Origin: an uncultured Gemmataceae bacterium
GTDB lineage: Bacteria > Planctomycetota > Planctomycetia > Gemmatales > Gemmataceae
Assembly (NCBI GenBank): GCA_937923405.1
Contig: CALDUY010000002.1
Span: 496,001 to 560,000 of the forward strand
Direction of reading: 5' to 3'
Length of the DNA stretch: 64,000 nt
A program made the translations under genes and the position numbers. This document shows, in pieces, positions 25,051-32,907 of this stretch. Within the stretch, counting starts at the first letter, position 1. Every line of letters starts with the position of its first letter. The notes beneath the pieces were generated by a model that worked only from the letters and a program-made list of their open reading frames with translations, was not told where the DNA came from and made no database searches.

Positions 25051-25091
25051 GGCGAAGCGAAACTGGAGCCTGGCTCGAGTCTCGCTTCGCC
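25051..25091. repeat. 20-bp-arm hairpin upstream of the metal permease
   Basis: The outer 10 bp of the arms pair perfectly (GGCGAAGCGA with TCGCTTCGCC), and the inner part pairs at 8 of 10 positions (AACTGGAGCC/GGCTCGAGTC), leaving almost no loop. It is about 50 bp upstream of the metal permease start and 45 bp beyond the stop of the minus-strand TIGR03067 gene, so it may terminate that gene's transcript or be a dispersed palindrome. It accounts for the misleading ORF extension of the permease. Confidence 0.65.
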
Positions 25092-25135
25092 CAACGATAA
25101 CCGGAACGAGTCTACTCATGCCCGGCGGATGAGAT

Positions 25136-25573
25136 TCACTCGTCTTTCTGTTTCTTCTTTTTATAGATCGCCAAGACAGTATTTCGATCTGTCGACTTGA
25201 ACTCGGTGGGGCGTTCGGCTCCCATGGGGCGGAAACACAGCGTAAGTGTATCGTTTTCTATCTTGTAAATACCTTTTAGAGTCATACCTTTCGCTCGTCC
25301 ATCGGCTGGAATGAAATCGATATGGTTCTTGCCCGGTTCCGTTTTGAAGCTGCCCTTAAGACTGATGCGATTGATCCCCTTGGGAAACTCATACGTTCCC
25401 TTACTGATGACTAACTCCGTGTTGACTTCGTTTTTGCCGATGATGCCATCTCCTCGCTGCCACGAGGTGGCAATCCAAGTGCCTTGTAACTTCTCGGCCT
25501 GCTGATCGTTTTGCGACCATACAGGAGTCATTCCTCCGAGAACCGCTAGTCCAAAAACGAGGGATCGCAGCAT
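25136..25573 (-). CDS. TIGR03067 domain protein, secreted
   Basis: A 145-residue protein with a signal peptide (MLRSLVFGLAVLGGMTPVWS, then QNDQQA) and the TIGR03067 pattern found mainly in planctomycetes: LQGTWIATSWQRGDG, a central beta-rich part, GMTLKGIYKIENDTLTLCFR and RPTEFKSTDRNTVLAIYKKK. The function of the family is unknown; a lipocalin-like beta-barrel is suspected. It ends 138 bp before the start of the metal permease on the same strand. Confidence 0.85.
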   Translation of the reverse strand: MLRSLVFGLAVLGGMTPVWSQNDQQAEKLQGTWIATSWQRGDGIIGKNEVNTELVISKGTYEFPKGINRISLKGSFKTEPGKNHIDFIPADGRAKGMTLKGIYKIENDTLTLCFRPMGAERPTEFKSTDRNTVLAIYKKKKQKDE

Positions 25574-25909
25574 TAGTAGATTGCTCCGTGAAGTGTGGCG
25601 GAAGTACCGCGGCTCAGCAACTCGATCAGCAGGAAGTCACTTCGTGAGATCGACCTGGCTGTTCGCATGTGGAACATCTCCCGCCAAGGAATGCCCGAAT
25701 AATAGGTAGGAGAAGATACTCTTCGTTAAATGTCAATCAGGTTCGATTGCCAACCCAAAAAATGAAAATCAAAGGGGGATTCCGGTCAGACTGAATTCGC
25801 ATGCAAAAGCAAGAAAGCATAGTTGGGGTGGTCGAGGCTCACGCTTGTCAGTGGTGTTGACCTTGGGTATCCTCAAAAACAAGGAGATTGGTCTGTTCGA
25901 GGTGACCTA
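25574..25909. other. Divergent intergenic region before the sirtuin gene
   Basis: 336 bp separate the TIGR03067 gene (minus) and the sirtuin gene (plus). The centre is AT-richer (around 25700-25800) and probably carries the promoters. AAGGAG at 25881-25886 and GAGGTGA at 25899-25905 are candidate ribosome-binding sites; only the second has an in-frame start (GTG 25910) at proper spacing. No repeat or RNA gene is apparent. Confidence 0.45.
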
Positions 25910-26668
25910 GTGCATCATTCCATCGATGAGATTGAAGACCGCTTGGATCGCGCCACGAACTTGCTTCGTCAGGCCAAGAATGTCGCGGTTTTGACCGGTG
26001 CGGGAATCTCGGCAGAGAGCGGAGTACCGACCTTTCGTGGAGGAGGCGGCCTTTGGGAAGGGCATCCTATTGAGGAAGTGGCGACTCCTGAAGGTTTTGC
26101 TCGTAATCCTGCGTTGGTTTGGCGTTTCTACAACATGCGTCGCGAGGCGTTGCGACAAGTCCTTCCCAACCCAGGTCATCTTGCTTTGGTGGCCCTGGAA
26201 CAACGGCTTCGCGATCGTTTCACTCTGATCACTCAGAATGTCGATGGTTTGCACGCCATTGCCGGCAACCAGCGATTACTAGAGATTCACGGACGCTTAA
26301 GCCGAGTCCGCTGCACTTCCTGCGAGTTTTCTCGTGACTGTCCCGGCGAGTCGCTTCCCGCTCTTCCCAAATGTCCCGACTGTGGGGACTTATTGCGTCC
26401 CGATGTGGTCTGGTTTCACGAAATGTTACCCCAGGACATCTGGCGCAAAGCGGAGCTGGCCGTTACTCGATGCGACTGCTTCTTAGTAGTGGGAACCAGT
26501 GCGGTGGTCTATCCTGCTGCTGGATTGGTGCAAACGGCGAGACAACACGGAGCCTCGGTGATCGAGTTCAACCTCGAACAGACTCCCGCCAGCGCGCTGG
26601 CCCATGTTAGCCTCTTTGGCCCTTCGGGCAAGACACTCCCGGAGGTGATGCAGCGGCTGAGAACCTGA
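25910..26668 (+). CDS. cobB: NAD-dependent protein deacylase, class III sirtuin (CobB/SIRT5-like)
   Basis: A 252-residue sirtuin starting at GTG 25910 (GAGG 7 nt upstream; the frame is open to a TTG at 25823 with no similarity). GAGISAESGVPTFRG (30-44) and QNVDGLH (109-115) form the NAD site, His127 in EIHG is the catalytic base, and zinc is held by Cys135, Cys138, Cys155 and Cys158. FYNMRRE places Tyr74 and Arg77 at the positions that in SIRT5 and E. coli CobB bind acidic acyl groups, so desuccinylation or demalonylation besides deacetylation is expected. folD begins within 5-17 bp after the stop, indicating an operon. Confidence 0.93.
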   Translation: MHHSIDEIEDRLDRATNLLRQAKNVAVLTGAGISAESGVPTFRGGGGLWEGHPIEEVATPEGFARNPALVWRFYNMRREALRQVLPNPGHLALVALEQRLRDRFTLITQNVDGLHAIAGNQRLLEIHGRLSRVRCTSCEFSRDCPGESLPALPKCPDCGDLLRPDVVWFHEMLPQDIWRKAELAVTRCDCFLVVGTSAVVYPAAGLVQTARQHGASVIEFNLEQTPASALAHVSLFGPSGKTLPEVMQRLRT

Positions 26669-26684
26669 CAGGATGGTAGACGAG

Positions 26685-27557
26685 ATGAAGGCACGCATAC
26701 TGGATGGCAAAAAGCTCGCCCTGACCATGCAAGGAGAGCTGGCCAACGATGTCAATCGATTTGTCGATCAACACAGAATTCGCCCTGGATTGGCCACGAT
26801 TCTGGTAGGAGAAAATCATCCGGGTCGGCTCTACGTCAAAAACAAAATCCGTGCTTGCGAGGCCGTCGGCATTCACAGTGTGCATCGGGAATTGTCCGGG
26901 AAATGCAGCACTCAGGATATTGTGGAGGTTATTCATCGCTTAAATCAGGACCCTACAGTTCATGGGATTCTCATCCAATTGCCCCTGCCCAAACATTTGG
27001 ATGAAGACACAATTATCGAAACGGTCAATCCGATGAAGGATGTTGACGGCTTTGGCCCAGCCAGCTTGGGATTGTTGGCCGCTGGACGTCCTCGGTATCT
27101 GGCCTGTACTCCTTATGGAGTCATGCAATTGCTCGCTCGACACGACATTTCGACTGTGGGCAAGCATGTTGTGGTGGTTGGTCGAAGTAACATTGTGGGC
27201 AAACCGCTAGCTCTCATTCTGGTCCAGAAGGGAATCGACGCTACTGTATCCGTTTGTCATTCGCGCACTTCCAACGTGGCCAACTTCACTCGACAAGCCG
27301 ACATCGTGGTCATGGCGATTGGTCAGGCTGAGTTTCTCCGCGCAAACATGATCAAACCCGGAGCAGTGGTGATTGATGTGGGAATGAATCGCCGGGCCGA
27401 CAACTCTTGGACCGGCGACGTAGCCTTTGCGGAAGTGGCGGAAGTTGCTTCGGCCATCACTCCGGTCCCTGGAGGGGTTGGACCGATGACCATTACTATG
27501 TTGCTGTACAATACTCTACAAGCCGCGAGGCTCCACCAAGCTCAGGTCAAGATTTGA
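26685..27557 (+). CDS. folD: Bifunctional methylenetetrahydrofolate dehydrogenase/cyclohydrolase FolD
   Basis: FolD interconverts 5,10-methylene-THF and 10-formyl-THF in one-carbon metabolism. Signatures are complete: LYVKNKIRACEAVGI with the catalytic Lys, ILIQLPLPKHLDE, PMKDVDGF, CTPYGVMQLL, VVVGRSNIVGKPLALIL of the NADP site, and TPVPGGVGPMTITMLLYNT. About 290 residues is the normal size. The frame opens at 26673, but the ATG at 26685 gives the usual MKARILDGK start and better spacing from AGGA at 26670. It lies between the sirtuin and a membrane transporter whose ATG directly follows its stop, so all three are probably co-transcribed. Confidence 0.96.
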   Translation: MKARILDGKKLALTMQGELANDVNRFVDQHRIRPGLATILVGENHPGRLYVKNKIRACEAVGIHSVHRELSGKCSTQDIVEVIHRLNQDPTVHGILIQLPLPKHLDEDTIIETVNPMKDVDGFGPASLGLLAAGRPRYLACTPYGVMQLLARHDISTVGKHVVVVGRSNIVGKPLALILVQKGIDATVSVCHSRTSNVANFTRQADIVVMAIGQAEFLRANMIKPGAVVIDVGMNRRADNSWTGDVAFAEVAEVASAITPVPGGVGPMTITMLLYNTLQAARLHQAQVKI

Positions 27558-28746
27558 ATGAATGAAACCGCCACGCAGCCAAGCCCAGCCTTGCGATGGG
27601 GGCAGAATGGTTTGATCTTGTTTGCTCTCACGCTCGCTCTTTATCTGGGCCGGTCGATCCTCATTCCGGCCGTTCTGGCTCTGCTCTTAACGTGTTTGCT
27701 CTGGCCAATGGTTGTGGGGCTACATCGACTTCGTTTCCCGTGGTGGTTAGCTTGTACGGCCACGGTCTCGTTGGTTGTGATTTTGGTGGCCTGCTCAGCG
27801 CTGGCGATCACCTTACTGATTCCTCAACTCGTCGAATCTCTGCCCAATACCCCCTCCAAAGCCAACGCTTATTACTCCCATTTGCGATCTAAACTAGGAG
27901 AAATTAGTCCTCTCTCTCTCGATGAGCACTATCTGCCAGAAAACGCCGACGATTCTGCTTTGATGGCTTATCTTCGCTCTGCACTAGATCCAAAAACGCC
28001 CGGATTCGTTCTCGATCTGCTAAAAGGGCTTTTCGGTTTCGGCACCTATTGGCTTGTTCAGTCTGTACTGGTCCTGTTCACTCTGTTCTTTTTCCTTCTG
28101 GAGGGCAACTTGTTAACCCGGAGGATCGTCGAACTTTTCGGGACCAACCAGCAAACCCAGCAACGAGTTCTCTTGGCCTTGCGCGACATGGCCGCTCAGG
28201 TGCGCACGTTTCTAGTCTGGCGGACCCTCGTAAATGTCGCTGTCGCGATTATTATGGGGCTGCTGTATTATTTATTTACTAGGTTTGTCGCATCCGTTGA
28301 TCTGGGCCTTACTTACTGTCGTGTTGCTTTACGTTCCCTATCTGGGTACGGTTCTAGCTGGGATCCCGCCCCTCCTCGACGCTTTGTTGACCTGTTCTTC
28401 TCCCTGGGTGGCCATTTGGCTTACCCTCTTTTACATGGCTTTGACAACGGTCGAAGGCTACTTCATCGTGCCTCTGGTGATGGGACGAAGCATGGATCTC
28501 AACGCCACAACGGTCATGCTTTCCTGTCTGTTTTGGGAATTAGTCTGGGGGCCGGCAGGTTTGTTTCTTGCCATGCCGGTAATGGCTGCGGCAAAAACCG
28601 TCTGCTATCATGTTCCCGGTTGGCGTCCCTGGGCCAATCTCATGGATACTTATTCAGGTCCGCTTAACGAACAACCATCTAATGAGGTGTCAGTTCCCTT
28701 AATGGCGAATCAGGATATCTCAATCTGCCGCCCAGAAGAAGCTTGA
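27558..28746 (+). pseudogene. AI-2E family transporter interrupted by a frameshift
   Basis: The N-terminal ~240 residues (27558 to ~28280) show membrane helices typical of the AI-2E/PerM family, for example LILFALTLALYLGRSILIPA and LVQSVLVLFTLFFFLLEGNL. Near 28265-28290, in an AT-rich run, family similarity jumps to the +1 frame: LGLSHPLIWALLTVVLLYVP, PYLGTVLAGIPPLL, EGYFIVPLVMGRSMDLN and WGPAGLFLAMPVMAAAK, ending at 28746. The original frame stays open by chance to 28667 with no similarity. Joined, the parts would give a full-length ~395-residue transporter. The cause may be mutation, a base-calling error or recoding. The start ATG abuts the folD stop; the last 37 bp overlap the convergent histidine kinase gene. 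Confidence 0.85.
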
Positions 28747-31112
28747 GCCTGCAATGCTTCTCGGATTTTTCGTCCTAATAACGATCTCGAAAACGGTTTG
28801 GGAAGGATTGCGGAAATCCCACGAGTGGCAAATCGCTCGTGAACTTCTAGTTGATGAAATCCCGACATCAGAATTATAGGTAAGTTCGGAGCCAATCGGC
28901 GAACCTCTTCGAGCATTTGTTCGCCATCCAATCGCGGCATCGTTAAATCTAAAAGTGCTAGTCGAATTTGTCCCTTATATTTGCCAATTAGTTGGACTGC
29001 CTCAAATCCATCTCGCGCAATCAAGGTATCAAATCCGAACGAACGCACCAACGTGTTTGCTACGTCCAGCACAGTTTCTTCATCATCGGCAATGATAACT
29101 AAGCCATTTTCGGACCAGTTTAGCTGACCTTGATCAGATGAACGAGAATGCTCGGATAATTGACTCACAGCAGGAAAATAGAGTCGAAATGTACTGCCTT
29201 TTCCTGGAGTGCTTCGGAGAGTGAGGATTCCATGATGACTACGAACGATTCCCAGAACCGCAGACAATCCCAATCCACGACCTGTAAACTTGGTGGTGAA
29301 AAAGGGTTCGAAGATTCGCGATCGAGTGCTTTCATCCATGCCACAGCCCGTATCGCTCACTTCCAGATACACTAACTCGTTTTCCACTACGGGGTCGCCG
29401 ACAACGACGTCCCGCAAAGATCCATCCTGAACTGAGTGCAGTCCCGTCGAAACCGCGATAAGCCCTTCCTGATCGCCGAGCGCCTCCGAGGCGTTAATAA
29501 CCAGATTCATCAACACTTGGCGGAGTTGTGTCGCATCTCCTCGGATAAAGGGGAGATCGGCGCGTGTCGTAAAAGTCAAAGTCGCCTTTTTGGAAACTGC
29601 GGAGAGACGCAACAGATTAGCCGATTCGTTAACCAACAGACTTAAATTGACAGGTCGAATTAAGAGTTGTCCTTTGCCTGCGTAGGCTAACATCTGGCGA
29701 CACAAATCCGCGGCACGCTTCGTCGCTTCTTCGATCTGTCTTACCGATTCAAGTACGGAAGAATGATCGGGAGACATTAATTTGATTAATTCCGCATTGC
29801 CGAGGATGCCCGTTAACAAATTATTAAAGTCATGAGCAATACCACCAGCTAAGACTCCTAAGGATTCTAATTTTTGAGTTTGAAGTAAATTTCGCTGGAA
29901 TGATTCTCGCTCGATTTCGGCCTGTTTGAACTCGGTAATGTCTCTGGCAGAAACAAGTAAGCGAATGGGGCGTTCAATAGTATCTTCAATGAGCGTTAAT
30001 CGTATGTCCCACCAACAAGGCTTCCCATCTCGATTGGTTGAAGCGAGTTGGAAATAGGATTCTCGACTTTGTCGAGCAGCTTCTAATGCCTCCTGTAATT
30101 GCTTTTGGCACTCTGTAGACCATAATTCGTGCCAATATCGGCCTAGGATTGGCTCAGACACGCCTAGATTGAGTAACTCTCGCCCTCGTGGATTGATGCT
30201 CTGGATTCGTCCTTCAAAATTGAGTTCAAGCAAACAGTCTGGACTAGATTCGATTAACCGACGTTTTTCCGATTCGCTCAACCGCAATGCTTCTTCAGAT
30301 ACTTTAAGGCGAGAAATATCCTGAAGTGACCCATATAGTTTAATTGGCCCATTGACGCCAAAGTCGACTATTCCCTGTGTTCGCACCCAGACACGCCGTT
30401 GCTTAGCCGTGATTAATTCTAGCTCTAAATCATGGGGCACCCCTTCGTTCATTCCACGTTCAATCGCTTTCCGAATGATAGGAGCAGCCCACGGCATGTA
30501 AAACTGAGGCAACGTTTCGATGGAAGGCGAGTATTCCTCAGGAGTGAGATCATGAATCCGATACGTTTCCGACGTCCAGTAGACCTTTCTAGTGGCAATG
30601 TCGATTTCCCATCCGCCGATCTGAGCGGTGCGCGCACTCTGTTCTAACAAACTCAACCTGCGGATAATGTTGGTCAGGTCACGAAGGAGGTATAATTCCT
30701 GCGGTTTATTATCAACAAGCAATCTTCGCTCGAATAAGCGAATCTCGCCATCAGAACGACAAAATTTATACACTTGCGACCCGAACAGTTCCAAGTTTTC
30801 AGTCTGGTTGGTAGCATCAAAGTGTTGATCGAGAGAAAATAGCTTAAATCGATCATGCCAACTAGATTGACTCAATACCACCTCTTGGCCGCACTCCAGA
30901 AACGATTGAGCGGCAGCGTTTAGATAGTGTTGATCCTCCATTGTCAACACTGCAGGAAGAGAAAGAAGTTCCAAGCACTCTCGGAGAGAAGACTTCAGCC
31001 ACGTTGAGGAGGTTTGAAGTTGCTCATTCTCGGTTTGGAGAAGTCTTGCCAGACGATCGGGGATCTCAACGTCATCGCGTACATGCTCCTGCGCAGGCGA
31101 ATTCATGGCCAT
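28710..31112 (-). CDS. Hybrid sensor histidine kinase with PAS domains and receiver
   Basis: An 800-residue soluble hybrid kinase. An N-terminal sensing region (1-150) is followed by PAS-type domains: one with WEIDIATRKVYWTSETYRIH (~170-290), one with SSPDCLLELNFEGRIQSINP (~310-430) and its PAC-like end RLLVSARDITEF. The phosphoacceptor box is LGVLAGGIAHDFNNLLTGIL, and HATPase signatures are LMNLVINASEAL, DTGCGMD and GRGLGLSAVLGIVRSHHG. The C-terminal receiver has DDEE and the phospho-Asp in LALLDLTMPRLDG. No membrane helix is seen, so the signal is probably cytoplasmic. No DNA-binding partner adjoins. It is visibly AT-richer than its neighbours. ATGs at 31112 and 31106 are both possible starts. 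Confidence 0.92.
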   Translation of the reverse strand: MAMNSPAQEHVRDDVEIPDRLARLLQTENEQLQTSSTWLKSSLRECLELLSLPAVLTMEDQHYLNAAAQSFLECGQEVVLSQSSWHDRFKLFSLDQHFDATNQTENLELFGSQVYKFCRSDGEIRLFERRLLVDNKPQELYLLRDLTNIIRRLSLLEQSARTAQIGGWEIDIATRKVYWTSETYRIHDLTPEEYSPSIETLPQFYMPWAAPIIRKAIERGMNEGVPHDLELELITAKQRRVWVRTQGIVDFGVNGPIKLYGSLQDISRLKVSEEALRLSESEKRRLIESSPDCLLELNFEGRIQSINPRGRELLNLGVSEPILGRYWHELWSTECQKQLQEALEAARQSRESYFQLASTNRDGKPCWWDIRLTLIEDTIERPIRLLVSARDITEFKQAEIERESFQRNLLQTQKLESLGVLAGGIAHDFNNLLTGILGNAELIKLMSPDHSSVLESVRQIEEATKRAADLCRQMLAYAGKGQLLIRPVNLSLLVNESANLLRLSAVSKKATLTFTTRADLPFIRGDATQLRQVLMNLVINASEALGDQEGLIAVSTGLHSVQDGSLRDVVVGDPVVENELVYLEVSDTGCGMDESTRSRIFEPFFTTKFTGRGLGLSAVLGIVRSHHGILTLRSTPGKGSTFRLYFPAVSQLSEHSRSSDQGQLNWSENGLVIIADDEETVLDVANTLVRSFGFDTLIARDGFEAVQLIGKYKGQIRLALLDLTMPRLDGEQMLEEVRRLAPNLPIILMSGFHQLEVHERFATRGISAILPKPFSRSLLGRKIREALQAQASSGRQIEIS

Positions 31113-31784
31113 AAATACTCGTTAGGTGCAACCGCACCTCATTGAGCAGTTGCTGGACCAAAAATATCGCCTTTGCTGGGGATCGCTTCACCATTGAACA
31201 CAGCCACCCTTGACTCAACAATGGTGACAAAAGGCGACGAACTATCGTTCTGACACAGGTGTAATTTGCTAGAAGCTACGCTACTGGTTGCTTGAGTGAT
31301 GGAGTTTGGCTTTCTCCAGTGAGAAGAAGGCGGAGGGCCCTCCAGCCCCATCGGCATAACCTCTAGTTGTTTCGACGAAGAAAGTTTACGTTAGATCCCC
31401 AGAAAGATACAGAAAAAAGTACCGTATGAGGAAAATTCTGCGCTCTTGGGAGTTACGCAGTTGACATCTGTGAGCTTGGGTTCCCGTCCCTCAGGGGAAG
31501 GAGTTTCCCCTCATCCCCCTTCTCCCCTGAGGGGAAAAGGGGGAAAGAACCCAGGAGAAGGGGGAAAGAGTGCGTCTGGACGTTTCAACTGCATAACGTC
31601 TAGTTTCCACGAAAAACTCGAGCCTGACTGGTTACTATCGCGACCACTCGCAAGAAGGCGGGTTGTTCTCAATCGCTTGGCGGGTGACTAGGAATACGGT
31701 CAGATTGATTGCATGGTTCCGCTTACGATGATAGAATTTTAAGGTACGCAATCGCAAACTAACCTCATCGGGTGAGCCGCCGCG
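31113..31784. other. Long intergenic region with G/C-tract palindromes
   Basis: No convincing gene lies in these 672 bp. A minus-strand frame at 31139-31357 (72 codons) and a plus-strand one at 31446-31691 lack similarity and signals. The region 31481-31570 consists of repeated CCCCTCAGGGG-type blocks, and 31515-31543 folds back on itself. Further on, near 31612, a CTCGAGCCTG stretch recalls part of the hairpin at 25051-25091. The block probably consists of element remnants plus the divergent promoters of the histidine kinase and the site-2 protease. Confidence 0.5.
31515..31543. repeat. C/G-tract palindrome (CCCCTGAGGGG core)
   Basis: Arms CCCCCTT and TCCCC pair with GGGGA and AAGGGGG across one internal mismatch around a TGA centre. 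A further inverted copy (CCCTCAGGGGAAGGAG) lies at 31488-31503 and a partial AGAAGGGGGAAAG copy at 31556-31568. This resembles dispersed intergenic palindromes common in many bacterial genomes. Confidence 0.6.
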
Positions 31785-32900
31785 ATGCAAGATCCTCTAT
31801 CTTGGTCTATTCCGTTTGGACAGCTGTTCGGTGTCAAGTTACGGATTCACTGGTTGTTTCCCTTTGTGGCGATTGGCTGGATCTTGCACACGGCGTTATA
31901 CAAACCAACTCCGGAGTACAAAATACCGGAGGGGTTGTGGATCGATGCTTGCATTCTGATGTTGATTCTGTTTCTTTCCACGATTTTGCACGAATTCGGC
32001 CATTGTTTTGCTGCGCGACTTTGTGGTGGGGAGGCAAACGAAATCCTGCTTTGGCCGCTTGGAGGACTGGCTCAGGTTGAACTGCCTCAACGTCCGTTCG
32101 CTCACTTCATGACGGCGGCAGCGGGGCCGGCAGTGAATTTCCTTTTAGTTGGTTTCTGTACAGTTGCGCTGTTGGTGGCGGATTCTTCAAAAGGTCCACT
32201 GCAACCTTCGTGGAATCCAATGCCCGGTGGATGGCCAGCCCGAGGTCATGCCGTGGACACGAATAAGGTCGGCCCCGTGGATGTGCAGTTGCGGAGCTGG
32301 GATGGCACAGACTTTACCTTCACCCCTTATGAACTACCGGTATGGCTGGCTCGAATTGCCTGGGTCAATTGGTTTTTGGGGGTACTGAATGTTATTCTGA
32401 TTGGTTTTCCGCTCGATGGAGGGCGTATGCTACAGAGCGTTCTTTGGCCGTCTCTGGGGCATAAATCGGCCACGCTGGCAGCGGTGTTCTCCGGATTTGG
32501 GGTGGTCTTTCTCGTTGGCATCTATGCCTTGGTGTTCAAGGAAACCTTGGCTTTGGCACTAGCTTTGTTCATCTTCGTAGCCTGCCAACGCCAATGGGTT
32601 TCGATCGAACATGGAAGCGAAGACACGCTATTTGGCTATGATTTCTCCCAGGGGTACACTAGCCTGGAACGTGATCAAATCCATCAAGCCGCTCCGCCTC
32701 GTCCACGGGTTAGTTGGTGGCGACGGTGGCTGAATAGTCGGGCGGCTCGTCGGTTGCAACGCGAACTCGAACAACGTGAAGCTGAAGAACGACGCATGGA
32801 TGAGTTGCTCGACAAGGTCCATCGCCAAGGTCGACAGTCGCTTACTGAAGAGGAAGAACGCTTTTTGAAGCGTGTCAGTGATCGTTACAAGAGAAAGTAA
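31785..32900 (+). CDS. Site-2 protease family (M50) membrane metalloprotease with C-terminal tail domain
   Basis: A 371-residue intramembrane protease. HEFGH at 69-73 supplies two zinc His ligands and the catalytic Glu; the third ligand is the Asp in IGFPLDGGRML (~206-216). About six hydrophobic segments surround them, and the N-terminal region FGQLFGVKLRIHWLFPFVAI is typical of the family. The cytosolic tail is basic and coiled, ending MDELLDKVHRQGRQSLTEEE followed by ERFLKRVSDRYK, a pattern matching the DUF6576 module found behind some rhomboid-type proteases. No PDZ or CBS domain is present. The substrate is unknown. hisS starts 7 bp after the stop, so the two are likely co-transcribed. 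Confidence 0.88.
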   Translation: MQDPLSWSIPFGQLFGVKLRIHWLFPFVAIGWILHTALYKPTPEYKIPEGLWIDACILMLILFLSTILHEFGHCFAARLCGGEANEILLWPLGGLAQVELPQRPFAHFMTAAAGPAVNFLLVGFCTVALLVADSSKGPLQPSWNPMPGGWPARGHAVDTNKVGPVDVQLRSWDGTDFTFTPYELPVWLARIAWVNWFLGVLNVILIGFPLDGGRMLQSVLWPSLGHKSATLAAVFSGFGVVFLVGIYALVFKETLALALALFIFVACQRQWVSIEHGSEDTLFGYDFSQGYTSLERDQIHQAAPPRPRVSWWRRWLNSRAARRLQRELEQREAEERRMDELLDKVHRQGRQSLTEEEERFLKRVSDRYKRK

Positions 32901-32907
32901 ATAGCTG

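Noticed and set aside
28290-28667. Continuation of the first AI-2E frame past the frameshift
   Set aside because: Open by chance; the translated sequence loses hydrophobic pattern and family similarity.
31139-31357. 72-codon minus-strand frame in the long intergenic region
   Set aside because: No recognisable family, no clear ribosome-binding site, surrounded by repeats.
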